A DNA stretch of 64,000 bases, taken from contig NC_015953.1 in assembly GCF_000177195.2 (NCBI RefSeq), positions 3,472,001-3,536,000 of the forward strand, written 5' to 3'. Position numbers and translations under genes: made by a program. Below, piece by piece: positions 52,368-60,698 of this stretch. The notes beneath the pieces are model-generated. The model did not search any database and had not been told where the DNA came from. It saw only the letters and a list, made by a program, of their open reading frames with translations. Source of the DNA: Streptomyces sp. SirexAA-E (GTDB taxonomy: Bacteria > Actinomycetota > Actinomycetes > Streptomycetales > Streptomycetaceae). Numbering within the stretch: the stretch's first letter is position 1; every line of letters begins with the position of its first letter.

Positions 52368-52614
52368 CTGTCCCCCACGCGCCGTGTTCTCGATCCGGTC
52401 CGGTGATCCGCCCGGCCGCCGAGATCCTGCCACGACGACCCGGGACCGGCGGGCCGCTGCGGCACGTGTCGCCCGACGAGCCCGAGGGGCCGTACCGCCC
52501 CGGCCGTCACCCCGGGCCGGGGCGGCCGACGGCGTCCGCACCCGTGCTCCGGCCGTGCGCGGAACACGGCCGGAGCACGGGACCGCAGCCGGAGCGGAGG
52601 CTACGGCCGGACCA

Positions 52615-52795
52615 CTAGGGCTTGTTTCAAAAGTCCCGCCTGTCCGGCGACGCCTGGCACGCACGCTCGCTGCGTTGCCGGTATCGCCCCGATACATCCA
52701 GTATCGGGGCGACCCTCCGCCTTGCGATCGCACGCACCAGACGCCGCCGGCCCCGCCCTCCGGGCGGACGGCGCTACTTTCGAAACAAGCCCTAG
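52615..52795. mobile_element. MITE-like element with 14-bp terminal inverted repeats
   Basis: 181 bp. Ends are CTAGGGCTTGTTTC and GAAACAAGCCCTAG, which continue imperfectly (AAAAGT / ACTTTC). The middle holds a perfect 12-bp hairpin TCGCCCCGATAC-ATCCA-GTATCGGGGCGA (52684-52712). No reading frame. The ends resemble those of IS5-family (IS427-type) elements of Streptomyces, and CTAG may be a duplicated target, which suggests a non-autonomous derivative. It abuts the LPMO gene and shares its stop codon. Confidence 0.8.
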
Positions 52796-53880
52796 GACGT
52801 CACACACCCGATCGTCCCGGCGGGGTAGTCGTTGCCCGTGGAGGTGGCGGTGAACCCGAAGGTCACACTGCCGTCCGGGGCGATGACACGGTTGTGGTCC
52901 ACGTCGCGCACCGTCACGGTGCCGTCGGACCCGGTGGAGAGGGAGCCGTTCCACACGCTGTTGATCTGCGTCCCGGAACCGGGCTTCCACTGCACGGCCC
53001 AGCCGTTGCGCGGTTCCGTACCGTGGTTCATCACCTCGACGGAGGCCTGGAAGCCACCGGCCCAGGAGCTGACGACGTTGTAGACGGCCATGCAGGAACC
53101 GGAGTGCTCCGGGTCCGTCGGGGTCGGGGTCGGAGTCGGGGTCGGAGTGGGGGTGGGGGTGCCCGTGCCGCCGATTCCCGTCACCTCGCCGTTGCCGCCG
53201 TCGAAGACGATGTCCGAGCAGGAGAAGAAGTTCTCCTGACTGTCCGAACGCACCCACTGGATGAACATCAGCGCGTCACCGGAACGGCCCGACGGCAGCG
53301 CCAGGTCCCAGTAGTAGTGCCCGCCGTTGGTGCCCGCCCCGCCCTGCTGCGGCGGGTTGCTTACGGTCTGTACCAACTGAAGGTCGTCCCAAGCGAGTTC
53401 GGACGTGGGTGCCCAGCCCGGCTTGGTCAGGTAGACCCGGAAGTCACCGGGGTGGGCGGCCCAGTTGCTGTACTGCACCTTGAGCGTCGCACCGGAGGTC
53501 AGATGTGTCCGGGGCCAGTCGGCGCGGGCGGCGTTGTAGGCGGAGAAGTCGTACGGGGAGCGGTCACCGGCACTGCACAGGCTGCCGTCCGGCACATATC
53601 CCGCGCCGCGGCCGCCCGCGTTGGAGTCGAGCACGGCGAACCAGTTGTACAGCGCGTTCGCGCCGCTCTGGCTCAGCGCGTCCCGGCAGGCCGGGTTCGT
53701 GGGGTTCAGCGCGCCGGTGCCGGACAGGGCGTCGAGCTGGCACAGATAGGTACGCGATCCGGGGGTCATCGCGACACCGTGCGCCTCCGCCTTGCCCGGC
53801 CAGAGTGCGGTGAGGCCGAGCGCCCCGAGCAGGGTGGCCAGCACCGCTGCCAGGGAGATGAGTCTGCTGCGTCTAGCCAT
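52792..53880 (-). CDS. Secreted AA10 lytic polysaccharide monooxygenase with CBM2
   Basis: 362 residues from ATG 53880. Signal peptide MARRSRLISLAAVLATLLGA ... GKAEA, cut to expose H34 as the N-terminal His of the copper His-brace (HGVAMTPGSRTYLC); the second His is in NWAAHPGDFRVYL. AA10 domain to about residue 225, a (TP)n linker, then CBM2 (SGSCMAVYNVVSSWAGGFQA ... GTIGCVTS). It oxidatively cleaves crystalline cellulose or chitin. A CebR-type operator lies about 150 bases upstream, fitting cellulose induction. The TAG stop lies within the CTAG at the end of the adjacent MITE. Confidence 0.93.
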   Translation of the reverse strand: MARRSRLISLAAVLATLLGALGLTALWPGKAEAHGVAMTPGSRTYLCQLDALSGTGALNPTNPACRDALSQSGANALYNWFAVLDSNAGGRGAGYVPDGSLCSAGDRSPYDFSAYNAARADWPRTHLTSGATLKVQYSNWAAHPGDFRVYLTKPGWAPTSELAWDDLQLVQTVSNPPQQGGAGTNGGHYYWDLALPSGRSGDALMFIQWVRSDSQENFFSCSDIVFDGGNGEVTGIGGTGTPTPTPTPTPTPTPTDPEHSGSCMAVYNVVSSWAGGFQASVEVMNHGTEPRNGWAVQWKPGSGTQINSVWNGSLSTGSDGTVTVRDVDHNRVIAPDGSVTFGFTATSTGNDYPAGTIGCVTS

Positions 53881-54027
53881 GGAGGGAGTCTCCTTTTCCG
53901 AGGGTGGTGCGAGGGGGGTCGTCGAGGATCGTCGGAGGCGTTGCGTAGCGGTGCCGAGTGCGGGAGCCCGGCCGTCGTGGGGAGGTGGCGGGTGGAGCTG
54001 GGGACGCGCCGTCCACGGGCCGACCGA

Positions 54028-54041
54028 TGGGAGCGCTCCCA
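54028..54041. promoter_or_regulatory. CebR-type operator
   Basis: TGGGAGCGCTCCCA, a perfect 14-bp palindrome identical to the consensus for CebR, the cellobiose-responsive repressor of Streptomyces cellulose genes. It lies about 150 bases before the LPMO start and predicts induction by cello-oligosaccharides. Confidence 0.85.
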
Positions 54042-54210
54042 TAACTCGGTTCGAGACGGACTGTAGGAGCGAATCGTGTACCTGACAACCCTGTGCGCAA
54101 CGGACCGCCGAAGGAATTCTGGAACTCCCAGGTGGGGCCCGCGACACCCGATCGGGCGGGGAGCGACCACCGGGGGCCTATAGTTCCCCGGGCACCGGAC
54201 ACGTCGACGC

Positions 54211-54274
54211 GCCCGGAGGCACCCGGAGGCACGCCGGAGAAGGCCCGGAGGCACCCGGAGGCGCGCCGGAGAAG
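54211..54274 (+). repeat. Tandem duplication of 32 bp
   Basis: Two adjacent copies of a unit beginning GCCCGGAGGCACCCGGAGGC and ending GCCGGAGAAG, differing at one base (A/G). Each unit itself holds CCGGAGGCAC twice. Probably slippage in non-coding DNA. Confidence 0.7.
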
Positions 54275-54694
54275 AACGGGACGGACGATTTTCGCCGGTC
54301 CTCCGCCGACGGCGCGGCCGGCCCCGCCGCACGACCGCTCCGACGGCGCGGGCCAGCCCCCGCACGGGCACGGACGGCGCCTCCACAGAAACACTCCGCC
54401 CGGGGCGAATACATACCTGTGCCGGCCGCATGAGAAATAAGAACGAGGCGCGGCGAACATATCTCCGGCAGCGCGTACGGCCGGAATTCCGTACCCCACA
54501 CCGGCGATCTCACCGTGGTACTGTCGAAGTCAGTTGCAGTTGTGGTTCCCAAAAAACTCCAAGTGCTTCCACGGTGGTCACCACCACCAGGAAGCATTTC
54601 TGTATTTCCGGTCATCTACCGGTCGGGGCAATCATCACGCGACACGGAGTTCGCACAGTGTGGATTCCGGGCACAGCCCCGAAGGAGATTTGAC

Positions 54695-54898
54695 ATGGCA
54701 TCTGGCACCGTGAAGTGGTTCAACGCTGAAAAGGGTTTCGGCTTCATCGAGCAGGACGGTGGCGGCGCTGACGTGTTCGCCCACTACTCGAACATCGCCG
54801 CCCAGGGCTTCCGCGAGCTGCAGGAAGGCCAGAAGGTGAACTTCGACATCGCGCAGGGCCAGAAGGGCCCGACGGCCGAGAACATCGTTCCCGCCTGA
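54695..54898 (+). CDS. Cold-shock protein
   Basis: 67 residues, normal length. The RNA-binding motifs KGFGFI and DVFAHY lie in [20 protein letters not shown] and [17 protein letters not shown]. Acts as an RNA chaperone that keeps mRNA unfolded. GAAGGAG precedes the ATG by seven bases, behind a leader that may fold as in other cold-shock genes. A strong terminator follows. Several copies are usual in Streptomyces. Confidence 0.95.
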   Translation: MASGTVKWFNAEKGFGFIEQDGGGADVFAHYSNIAAQGFRELQEGQKVNFDIAQGQKGPTAENIVPA

Positions 54899-54912
54899 TC
54901 TGACGCGCAGCA

Positions 54913-54951
54913 CGAGCTGGGGCCCGCACCTTGGGTGCGGGCCCCAGCTCG
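54913..54951. terminator. Terminator hairpin after the cold-shock gene
   Basis: CGAGCTGGGGCCCGCACC-TTG-GGTGCGGGCCCCAGCTCG, a perfect 18-bp stem with a three-base loop followed by TTTCGTT. The remaining DNA up to 55254 shows no gene and must carry the helicase promoter. Confidence 0.9.
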
Positions 54952-55254
54952 TTTCGTTCGGGCGTACGGTTTCTCCCTCGTACCGCCCGCGTATTTCCAG
55001 CCGTGGCGGACCCACCGCCCGGCCCCCAGCTCCCCGTGTTCCGTACGAGATGTCACTCCGGAACCGAGGCCACGCCCGGGGAGTTCCGGGAATTCCGGAG
55101 ACCGGCCCGCTGTTTTCTCAGCCGGCCGAATCCGTCTCCGCCCACGCTTTCGCTTCTGTTTTCACTTTTCGTTCCGGCTCGTTCTCGCGATTCGCCGTGC
55201 TGCTCATTCGCTGCGGGAATACCTTGATACGTGCCTCGTCGAGGAAGGTTCCGC

Positions 55255-56733
55255 ATGAACCGCACACGTACGAACCGCAGCACACGCACGACCCGCACCC
55301 CCCGCTCGGACGACCGCCCCTCCCGCCCCCGTGGCGGCGGCTACGCCGGCTCCTCCCGGTCGGGCGGCGGCCGTCGTCCCTCCTCGGTGCAGGGTGAGTT
55401 CGCGCTCCCGAAGACGGTCACCCCGGCGCTGCCCGCCGTCGAGGCGTTCGCCGACCTCGGCCTGCCGGAGCCGCTTCTCGCGGCGCTCGGGGCCGAGGGC
55501 ATGAGCGTCCCGTTCCCGATCCAGGCCGCGACCCTGCCCAACACCCTCGTGGGCCGTGACGTGCTGGGCCGCGGGCGCACCGGCTCCGGAAAGACGCTGG
55601 CCTTCGGCCTCGCCCTGCTGGCCCGGACCGCCGGACGGCGCGCCGAGCCCCGTCAGCCGCTGGCCCTGGTCCTCGTCCCCACCCGCGAGCTGGCCCAGCA
55701 GGTCACCGACGCGCTCACGCCGTACGCCCGCTCCGTCAGGCTGCGGCTGGCCGCAGTCGTCGGCGGTATGTCGATCGGCCGGCAGGCGAGCGCCCTGCGG
55801 GGCGGTTCCGAGATCGTCGTCGCCACCCCCGGACGGCTCAAGGACCTCATCGACCGTGGTGACTGCCGGCTGGACCAGGTGGACATCACCGTCCTCGACG
55901 AGGCCGACCAGATGGCCGACATGGGCTTCATGCCGCAGGTCACGGCGCTGCTGGACCAGGTGAGCCCGGGGGGCCAGCGCATGCTGTTCTCGGCGACCCT
56001 GGACCGCAACGTCGACCTGCTGGTGCGCCGCTACCTGACCGACCCGGTCGTGCACTCCGTCGACCCGTCGTCCGCGACGGTCACGACGATGGAGCACCAC
56101 GTCCTGCACGTGCACGGCGCGGACAAGCAGGCCACCACCACGGAGATCGCCGCCCGCGAGGGCCGGGTGATCATGTTCCTGGACACCAAGCACGCCGTGG
56201 ACCGGCTGACCCGGGACCTGCTCAACAGCGGTGTCCGGGCCGCCGCCCTGCACGGCGGGAAGTCGCAGCCGCAGCGCACCCGCACCCTGGCCCAGTTCAA
56301 GTCCGGGCACGTCACGGTGCTGGTCGCCACGAACGTCGCCGCCCGGGGCATCCACGTCGACAACCTCGACCTCGTCGTCAACGTCGACCCGCCGACCGAC
56401 CACAAGGACTACCTGCACCGAGGCGGCCGTACCGCCCGTGCCGGGGAGTCCGGCAGCGTGGTCACCCTGGTCACCCCCGACCAGCGGCGTTCCATGACCC
56501 GGCTGATGTCGGACGCCGGTATCCGTCCGCAGGTCACCCAGGTCCGCTCCGGCGAGGCCGAACTGAGCCGCATCACCGGCGCGCAGGCGCCTTCGGGCGT
56601 CCCGGTCGTGATCGCGGCACCGGTGACCGAGCGCCCCCAGCGCGGCGGCGCCTCGCGGGCCCGGCGCGGCCGCCCCGCGCAGTCCGCCCGGCGTACGGCC
56701 CAGCGGCGGCCCGCGTACGACTCGGCGGCCTGA
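55255..56733 (+). CDS. DEAD-box RNA helicase
   Basis: 492 residues from ATG 55255 (GAGGAAGG upstream). A basic N-terminus (about 45 residues, Arg/Thr/Ser-rich) precedes the core: Q motif PFPIQAATLP, Walker A GRGRTGSGKTLAF, PTRELAQQ, DEAD (VLDEADQMADMGF), SAT, and helicase_C with TNVAARGIHVDNLDLV and YLHRGGRTAR. The C-terminal tail is Arg/Gly/Ala-rich. Unwinds structured RNA, as in cold adaptation and ribosome assembly. It lies downstream of the cold-shock gene, and both are likely cold-inducible, although a strong terminator separates them. Confidence 0.93.
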   Translation: MNRTRTNRSTRTTRTPRSDDRPSRPRGGGYAGSSRSGGGRRPSSVQGEFALPKTVTPALPAVEAFADLGLPEPLLAALGAEGMSVPFPIQAATLPNTLVGRDVLGRGRTGSGKTLAFGLALLARTAGRRAEPRQPLALVLVPTRELAQQVTDALTPYARSVRLRLAAVVGGMSIGRQASALRGGSEIVVATPGRLKDLIDRGDCRLDQVDITVLDEADQMADMGFMPQVTALLDQVSPGGQRMLFSATLDRNVDLLVRRYLTDPVVHSVDPSSATVTTMEHHVLHVHGADKQATTTEIAAREGRVIMFLDTKHAVDRLTRDLLNSGVRAAALHGGKSQPQRTRTLAQFKSGHVTVLVATNVAARGIHVDNLDLVVNVDPPTDHKDYLHRGGRTARAGESGSVVTLVTPDQRRSMTRLMSDAGIRPQVTQVRSGEAELSRITGAQAPSGVPVVIAAPVTERPQRGGASRARRGRPAQSARRTAQRRPAYDSAA

Positions 56734-56781
56734 GTCCTTCGCCGTCGACCGGAAACCGGCCCATCTCGCAGGAGGCTCCTT

Positions 56782-57150
56782 GTGACCCTGGTTCAGACGC
56801 AGTCCCGCCCCGCTTCCCCGAGGAGCGTGGACACCGCCGTACCGGAGGTGTGGGACGACATGACCGTCGAGGTGGCCCTCTCCGTGATGGCGGGGGCCCG
56901 CGTCGGGTACCTGCTCGTGTGTGACGGGGACGGGCAGTGCACCGGCCGCGTCACACGGGCCCAGCTCTCGGCGGTCCGGGCGGGCTCCGCCTACACGGAC
57001 CGGACCCGCCTGCGCGACCTCACCGGCGCCACCGTGCCGGCCACCACGGTGGCCTGGACCGGGAGCCGGGAGCACCGCGCCCCGTTCGGCGTCCTGACCG
57101 TCACCGACGGACTCGGGCACGGCCAGGACGTCCTCGCCGTGGCCGGCTGA
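56782..57150 (+). CDS. CBS-domain-like protein
   Basis: 122 residues. The stretch DMTVEVALSVMAGARVGYLL then VCDGDGQCTGRVTRAQLSAV resembles half of a CBS pair, a fold that binds adenosyl ligands. The C-terminal part (SREHRAPFGVLTVTDGLGHG) could be the second half. GTG start with GGAGG ahead. It lies 48 bases after the helicase and is probably co-transcribed. Confidence 0.65.
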   Translation: MTLVQTQSRPASPRSVDTAVPEVWDDMTVEVALSVMAGARVGYLLVCDGDGQCTGRVTRAQLSAVRAGSAYTDRTRLRDLTGATVPATTVAWTGSREHRAPFGVLTVTDGLGHGQDVLAVAG

Positions 57151-57197
57151 TCCGCGGTCTCCCGGCCACGCCCCTCCTCTACCCCCTGTGAGGCATC

Positions 57198-57506
57198 ATG
57201 CGCTGTGTCATCGCCCGCTTCCCGTTCGACCTGACCAAGAGCGGCGTGCTGGAGTCGATGAGGGCCGTCAAGCCCGAGCCGATCACCGGTGAGTCCGTGA
57301 CGATCGGACGCCGTCAGTACCCCGCCAAGCAGGTGGGCGAGGTCATCACCCGTCAGGACCGCCGGGACTTCACCTCCGGTGAGGTCGTGCGGGCCATGGC
57401 GCACCTCGGCTTCACCTGCCACACCGTTCCCGTGGCGGCGCCGGTGCGCGCTCTCAGTCCGCTGGAGCGGGCGTCCGCGGTGCTCGGGACCCCCGTGTCC
57501 TCCTGA
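57198..57506 (+). CDS. Conserved small protein of the cold-shock/helicase cluster
   Basis: 102 residues, not assigned to a family. Basic start (MRCVIARFPFDLTKSGVLES), then SVTIGRRQYPAKQVGEVITR and TSGEVVRAMAHLGFTCHTVP. The IGRRxYPxKQVGxVIT pattern suggests a fixed structural role. It follows the CBS-like gene by 47 bases and ends at the terminator at 57531, making it the last gene of a helicase-CBS-small protein unit. Confidence 0.7.
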   Translation: MRCVIARFPFDLTKSGVLESMRAVKPEPITGESVTIGRRQYPAKQVGEVITRQDRRDFTSGEVVRAMAHLGFTCHTVPVAAPVRALSPLERASAVLGTPVSS

Positions 57507-57530
57507 ACCCGTCCGGCGCGAGCCGGTATC

Positions 57531-57579
57531 CGGCACACGACGAGGGCCCGACCACCGGTCGGGCCCTCGTCGTGTGCCG
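57531..57579. terminator. Very strong bidirectional hairpin
   Basis: A perfect 23-bp inverted repeat with loop ACC (CGGCACACGACGAGGGCCCG... mirrored). It separates the rightward helicase unit from the leftward GvpU-like gene. Confidence 0.9.
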
Positions 57580-57633
57580 TCCACCACGGTGCGGCGGCGG
57601 CTCAGCGCTCTTTCACGGACAGGTCTCGGCAGG

Positions 57634-57987
57634 TCAGTGGTAGCTGAAGTCGCCCACGGTCCAGGCACCGACGTCCTCGATCGAGACGCGGTACATCCCG
57701 CCCGTCTCCGGGATCCCTACGGTGCCCTGCAGGATGCGTGCGACGTGGAAGTGCAGATGTGTGGGCGGACCGTCCTTGGGGCCGTCGGCCGTGAAGGCAC
57801 CGGCGAACTCGCCCAGGTGGGACGAGTCCTTGAGCACCTCCGACACCCGCTGCCGCCAGACGGCTTCGGGGGCCAGACGGCCGGTGATGACGGCACCGCC
57901 GGTGACGACGGTCAGGGACATCTGAGTGCTTTGCCCGGACTCCACCATGGCGGCGACGTCGACGAGCAGTTCGTCAGGCTGTGACAT
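57634..57987 (-). CDS. GvpU-like gas-vesicle accessory family protein
   Basis: 117 residues from ATG 57987. Strand-rich, with VDVAAMVESGQSTQMSLTVV then TGGAVITGRLAPEAVW and a C-terminal THLHFHVARILQGTVGIPET. The pattern matches GvpU-type proteins annotated in Streptomyces, although no other gas-vesicle gene is nearby. Divergent from the MerR-type gene. Function therefore uncertain. Confidence 0.5.
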   Translation of the reverse strand: MSQPDELLVDVAAMVESGQSTQMSLTVVTGGAVITGRLAPEAVWRQRVSEVLKDSSHLGEFAGAFTADGPKDGPPTHLHFHVARILQGTVGIPETGGMYRVSIEDVGAWTVGDFSYH

Positions 57988-58127
57988 GAAAGCCGATTCT
58001 ATCCGTCGGCCGCCCGGCCTCCCCGGTCGCGTCGGCGGCGTCCCGTCCGCACCCGCCCCGTGACGGCTCCGGACCGCCCGTCGGGACGTCGGCCCGCCAC
58101 CGGCACCGGCGCATGGTGTTGTATTCC

Positions 58128-58168
58128 TTTCGGGGCCCTGGTGCCGTACGGCGACGAGGGCCCCGAAA
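58128..58168. promoter_or_regulatory. Hairpin in the leader of the MerR-type gene
   Basis: TTTCGGGGCCCT and AGGGCCCCGAAA form a perfect 12-bp stem around a 17-base loop that itself contains GCCGTACGGC. It lies 24 bases before the MerR start and downstream of a TTGTATT promoter-like stretch. It could attenuate transcription or act as an operator. Confidence 0.5.
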
Positions 58169-58191
58169 CGCGTTCCCACGAAGAGGTGCAG

Positions 58192-58530
58192 ATGACAGCG
58201 GACAGTCCGCTCGGCGGCCGGCTCGAAGACGACGACTACCCCGCCTACACGATGGGCAGGGCCGTCGAGATGCTCGGCACCACGGCCGGCTTCCTCCGCG
58301 CGCTCGGGGAGGCCCGCCTCATCACCCCGCTCCGCTCCGAGGGCGGCCACCGCCGCTACTCGCGATATCAGCTGCGGATCGCGGCCCGCGCCCGGGAGCT
58401 CGTCGACCAGGGCACCCCGATCGACGCGGCCTGCCGCATCATCATCCTCGAGGACCAGTTGGAGGAGGCCCAGCGCATCAACGCCGAGTACCGGCGAGCC
58501 GCGGGCGGAGAGAACCCCGGTTCCGACTGA
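58192..58530 (+). CDS. MerR-family transcriptional regulator (short)
   Basis: 112 residues from ATG 58192 (AGAGGTG upstream). The winged helix reads YTMGRAVEMLGTTAGFLRAL then RLITPLRSEGGHRRYSRYQL, the standard MerR signature; the dimer helix is short (ACRIIILEDQLEEAQRINAE) and there is no effector domain. Such short forms usually act on their own promoter or that of a neighbour, here either the GvpU-like or the ABC-F gene. Confidence 0.85.
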   Translation: MTADSPLGGRLEDDDYPAYTMGRAVEMLGTTAGFLRALGEARLITPLRSEGGHRRYSRYQLRIAARARELVDQGTPIDAACRIIILEDQLEEAQRINAEYRRAAGGENPGSD

Positions 58531-58935
58531 GTCCTTCCCCCGCCGCTCGCCGTCCCGCCCCCGGACTCCGCGTCCTGTGCGGCGTGGACGGCGACCACCA
58601 CCCCGCCGGCCCCGGCACCCGGGCCGGGACCGGCTCCGTCCCCGCATCGGCCTGGCGGCTGCGCTACAGTCTTGAGGTCCTGTCGTCTCCGATAGAGGTG
58701 GACGTTGCGCATCTGAGGTTCGCGATCATCGCGCGGTACGGCCTTCGCCGTCACCCGTCACGCTGCCGTCGGCTTTCCTGCCGCGCCGTGGCCCCCGCGT
58801 GGATGCGACCTCGGTGCCCTGCCGTCCCCGGCCTTCCCGGGACCGGACATCACCCCCTTTCGTGCCTGGCCTGGTCGCCGCGTGGTGCTCGCATACGAAG
58901 CCCCTGTTCACACGCTTACGACTGCGAGGATCACC
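58531..58935 (+). promoter_or_regulatory. Long leader upstream of the ABC-F gene
   Basis: About 400 bases without a convincing gene. A GTG-started frame at about 58698 (VDVAHLRFAIIARYGLRRHP) and the promoter-like TACAGT before it suggest a transcribed leader of roughly 200 bases. ABC-F antibiotic-resistance genes in actinobacteria are often preceded by leader-peptide attenuators, so this is a candidate. The attenuator itself is not proven. Confidence 0.4.
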
Positions 58936-60600
58936 ATGTCCCAGCCCCTGGCTCCCGCCGCCTCCCTCACCTGCTCCGCGATGTCCTTCCGGTGGCCGGA
59001 CGGCACGGAGGTCTTCGACGGGCTGTCGCTCACCGTCGGCCGCGGCCGGACCGGCCTCGTCGGCACCAACGGTTCCGGGAAGTCCACCCTGATGCGTCTG
59101 CTGGCCGGCAGTCTGCGGCCGACGGAGGGCTCGGTGACCGTCGGCGGCCGCCTCGCCCATCTGCCGCAGAACCTGACCCTCGACACCGGGCTCCGCGTCG
59201 AGGACGCCCTCGGTATCGCCGGGCGGCGGACGGCGCTGCGCGCCATCGAGTCCGGTGACGTCGCCGATGAGCACTTCGAGACGATCGGCGACGACTGGGA
59301 CGTCGAGGAACGGGCCCTGGCGACGCTGGGCTCGCTCGGTCTCGGCGACATCGGCCTGGACCGCACCGTCGGGCAGCTGTCCGGCGGGGAGACCGTGCTG
59401 CTGCGGCTGGCCGCGCTGCTGCTGGAACGCCCCGACGTCCTGCTGCTCGACGAGCCGACCAACAACCTCGACGTCTTCGCGCGCCGCAGGCTCTACGAGG
59501 CCGTCGACTCCTGGCGTTCCGGCATCCTCCTCGTGGTCAGCCACGACCGTGACCTGCTGGAACGTGTCGACCGTATCGCCGAACTGCGCTCCGGCTCGGT
59601 CAGCTGGTACGGCGGTGGCTACTCGGCGTACGAGGAGGCGCTGGCCACCCAGCAGGAAGCCGCCGGTCGCATGCTGCGGGCCGCCGAGTCGGACGTGCGC
59701 CGGCAGAAGCGCGAGTTGGAGGAGGCCCAGGTCAAGGTCGCCCGGCGGCAGCGGCACAACAAGAAGATGGACGCCCAGAACCGCGCCCCGAGAATCGTCG
59801 CGGGCGCGCACAAGCGGTCGTCCCAGGAGGCGGCGGGCAAGCTCAAGGGGCTGCACGAGGACCGCCTCCAGGAAGCGCGGGAGCGGCTGGACGAGGCGTC
59901 CGACGCCGTCCGCGACGACGCCGAGATCCGCGTGCGGCTCCCCCACACGGCCGTCCCCGCGGGCCGTACGGTCCTCACCCTGGAGGGGCTGCGGCCCCGC
60001 TTCGGTGCGCTGCGCGACGGCGCCCTCCACGTGCGGGGTCCCGAACGCATCGCGTTGATCGGCCGCAACGGCGCCGGCAAGACGACGCTGCTGCGCACCG
60101 TCACCGGTGAGCTGGAGCCGGAGGCGGGCGAGGCGAGGGCCTTCGTGCCGCTGCGGTTCCTGCCGCAGCGGCTGGACGTGCTGGACGAGGACCTGAGCGT
60201 CGCGGCGAACGTCTCCCGTACGGCACCCGGGGTCACCGACAACCACATCCGCGCCCAGCTCGCCCGCTTCCTGTTCAAGGGGGCGCGGGCCGAGCAGCTC
60301 GCGGGGACCCTGTCCGGCGGTGAGCGTTTCCGGGCCGCGCTCGCCGCGATGATGCTCGCCGAACCGGCGCCCCAGCTGCTGCTGCTGGACGAGCCGACGA
60401 ACAACCTGGACCTGGCCGGCGTCCGGCAGCTGACGAGCGCGCTGGAGGCCTACGAGGGCGCGCTGGTGATCGCCGGCCACGACCTGGCGTTCCTGGAGTC
60501 GGTCGGCATCACCCGGTGGCTGTACGTCGGGGAGGCGCTCACGGAGACCACCGCCGAGGAGGTGCGCCAGCTGCTCGAAGCGCCCACCACGAGCGGATGA
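58936..60600 (+). CDS. ABC-F family ATPase (ribosome protection or translation factor)
   Basis: 554 residues from ATG 58936. Two ATP-binding domains with no membrane part: Walker A GTNGSGKST and GRNGAGKTT, signatures LSGGE (GQLSGGETVLL; LSGGERFRAA), Walker B LLLDEPTNNLD twice. The linker between them (about residues 235-335) is a charged helical arm (VRRQKRELEEAQVKVARRQR). ABC-F proteins bind the ribosomal E site, dislodging drugs or aiding translation. The long leader upstream and the size fit the antibiotic-resistance branch. Confidence 0.9.
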   Translation: MSQPLAPAASLTCSAMSFRWPDGTEVFDGLSLTVGRGRTGLVGTNGSGKSTLMRLLAGSLRPTEGSVTVGGRLAHLPQNLTLDTGLRVEDALGIAGRRTALRAIESGDVADEHFETIGDDWDVEERALATLGSLGLGDIGLDRTVGQLSGGETVLLRLAALLLERPDVLLLDEPTNNLDVFARRRLYEAVDSWRSGILLVVSHDRDLLERVDRIAELRSGSVSWYGGGYSAYEEALATQQEAAGRMLRAAESDVRRQKRELEEAQVKVARRQRHNKKMDAQNRAPRIVAGAHKRSSQEAAGKLKGLHEDRLQEARERLDEASDAVRDDAEIRVRLPHTAVPAGRTVLTLEGLRPRFGALRDGALHVRGPERIALIGRNGAGKTTLLRTVTGELEPEAGEARAFVPLRFLPQRLDVLDEDLSVAANVSRTAPGVTDNHIRAQLARFLFKGARAEQLAGTLSGGERFRAALAAMMLAEPAPQLLLLDEPTNNLDLAGVRQLTSALEAYEGALVIAGHDLAFLESVGITRWLYVGEALTETTAEEVRQLLEAPTTSG

Positions 60601-60698
60601 CGGGAGGCCGGTGGTGTACTGGGGAAGGAGGCGGCGCGCACCACGGCCGCACCGGGGCGCCAGCCCCTTCCCCACCGGCTACGGATCCGGATCCTGCC

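Larger units (their letters stand above)
53881..54694. other. Long intergenic region between the LPMO and cold-shock genes
   Basis: No gene supported. It holds the leftward LPMO promoter with its CebR-type box, a 32-bp tandem duplication, and the rightward cold-shock promoter and 5' leader with GAAGGAG. Confidence 0.6.

Noticed and set aside
50157..52406. 749-codon open frame on the plus strand
   Set aside because: Antisense to the phytochrome kinase gene, whose motifs are unambiguous.
55204..57120. 638-codon open frame on the minus strand
   Set aside because: Antisense to the DEAD-box helicase; no domain.
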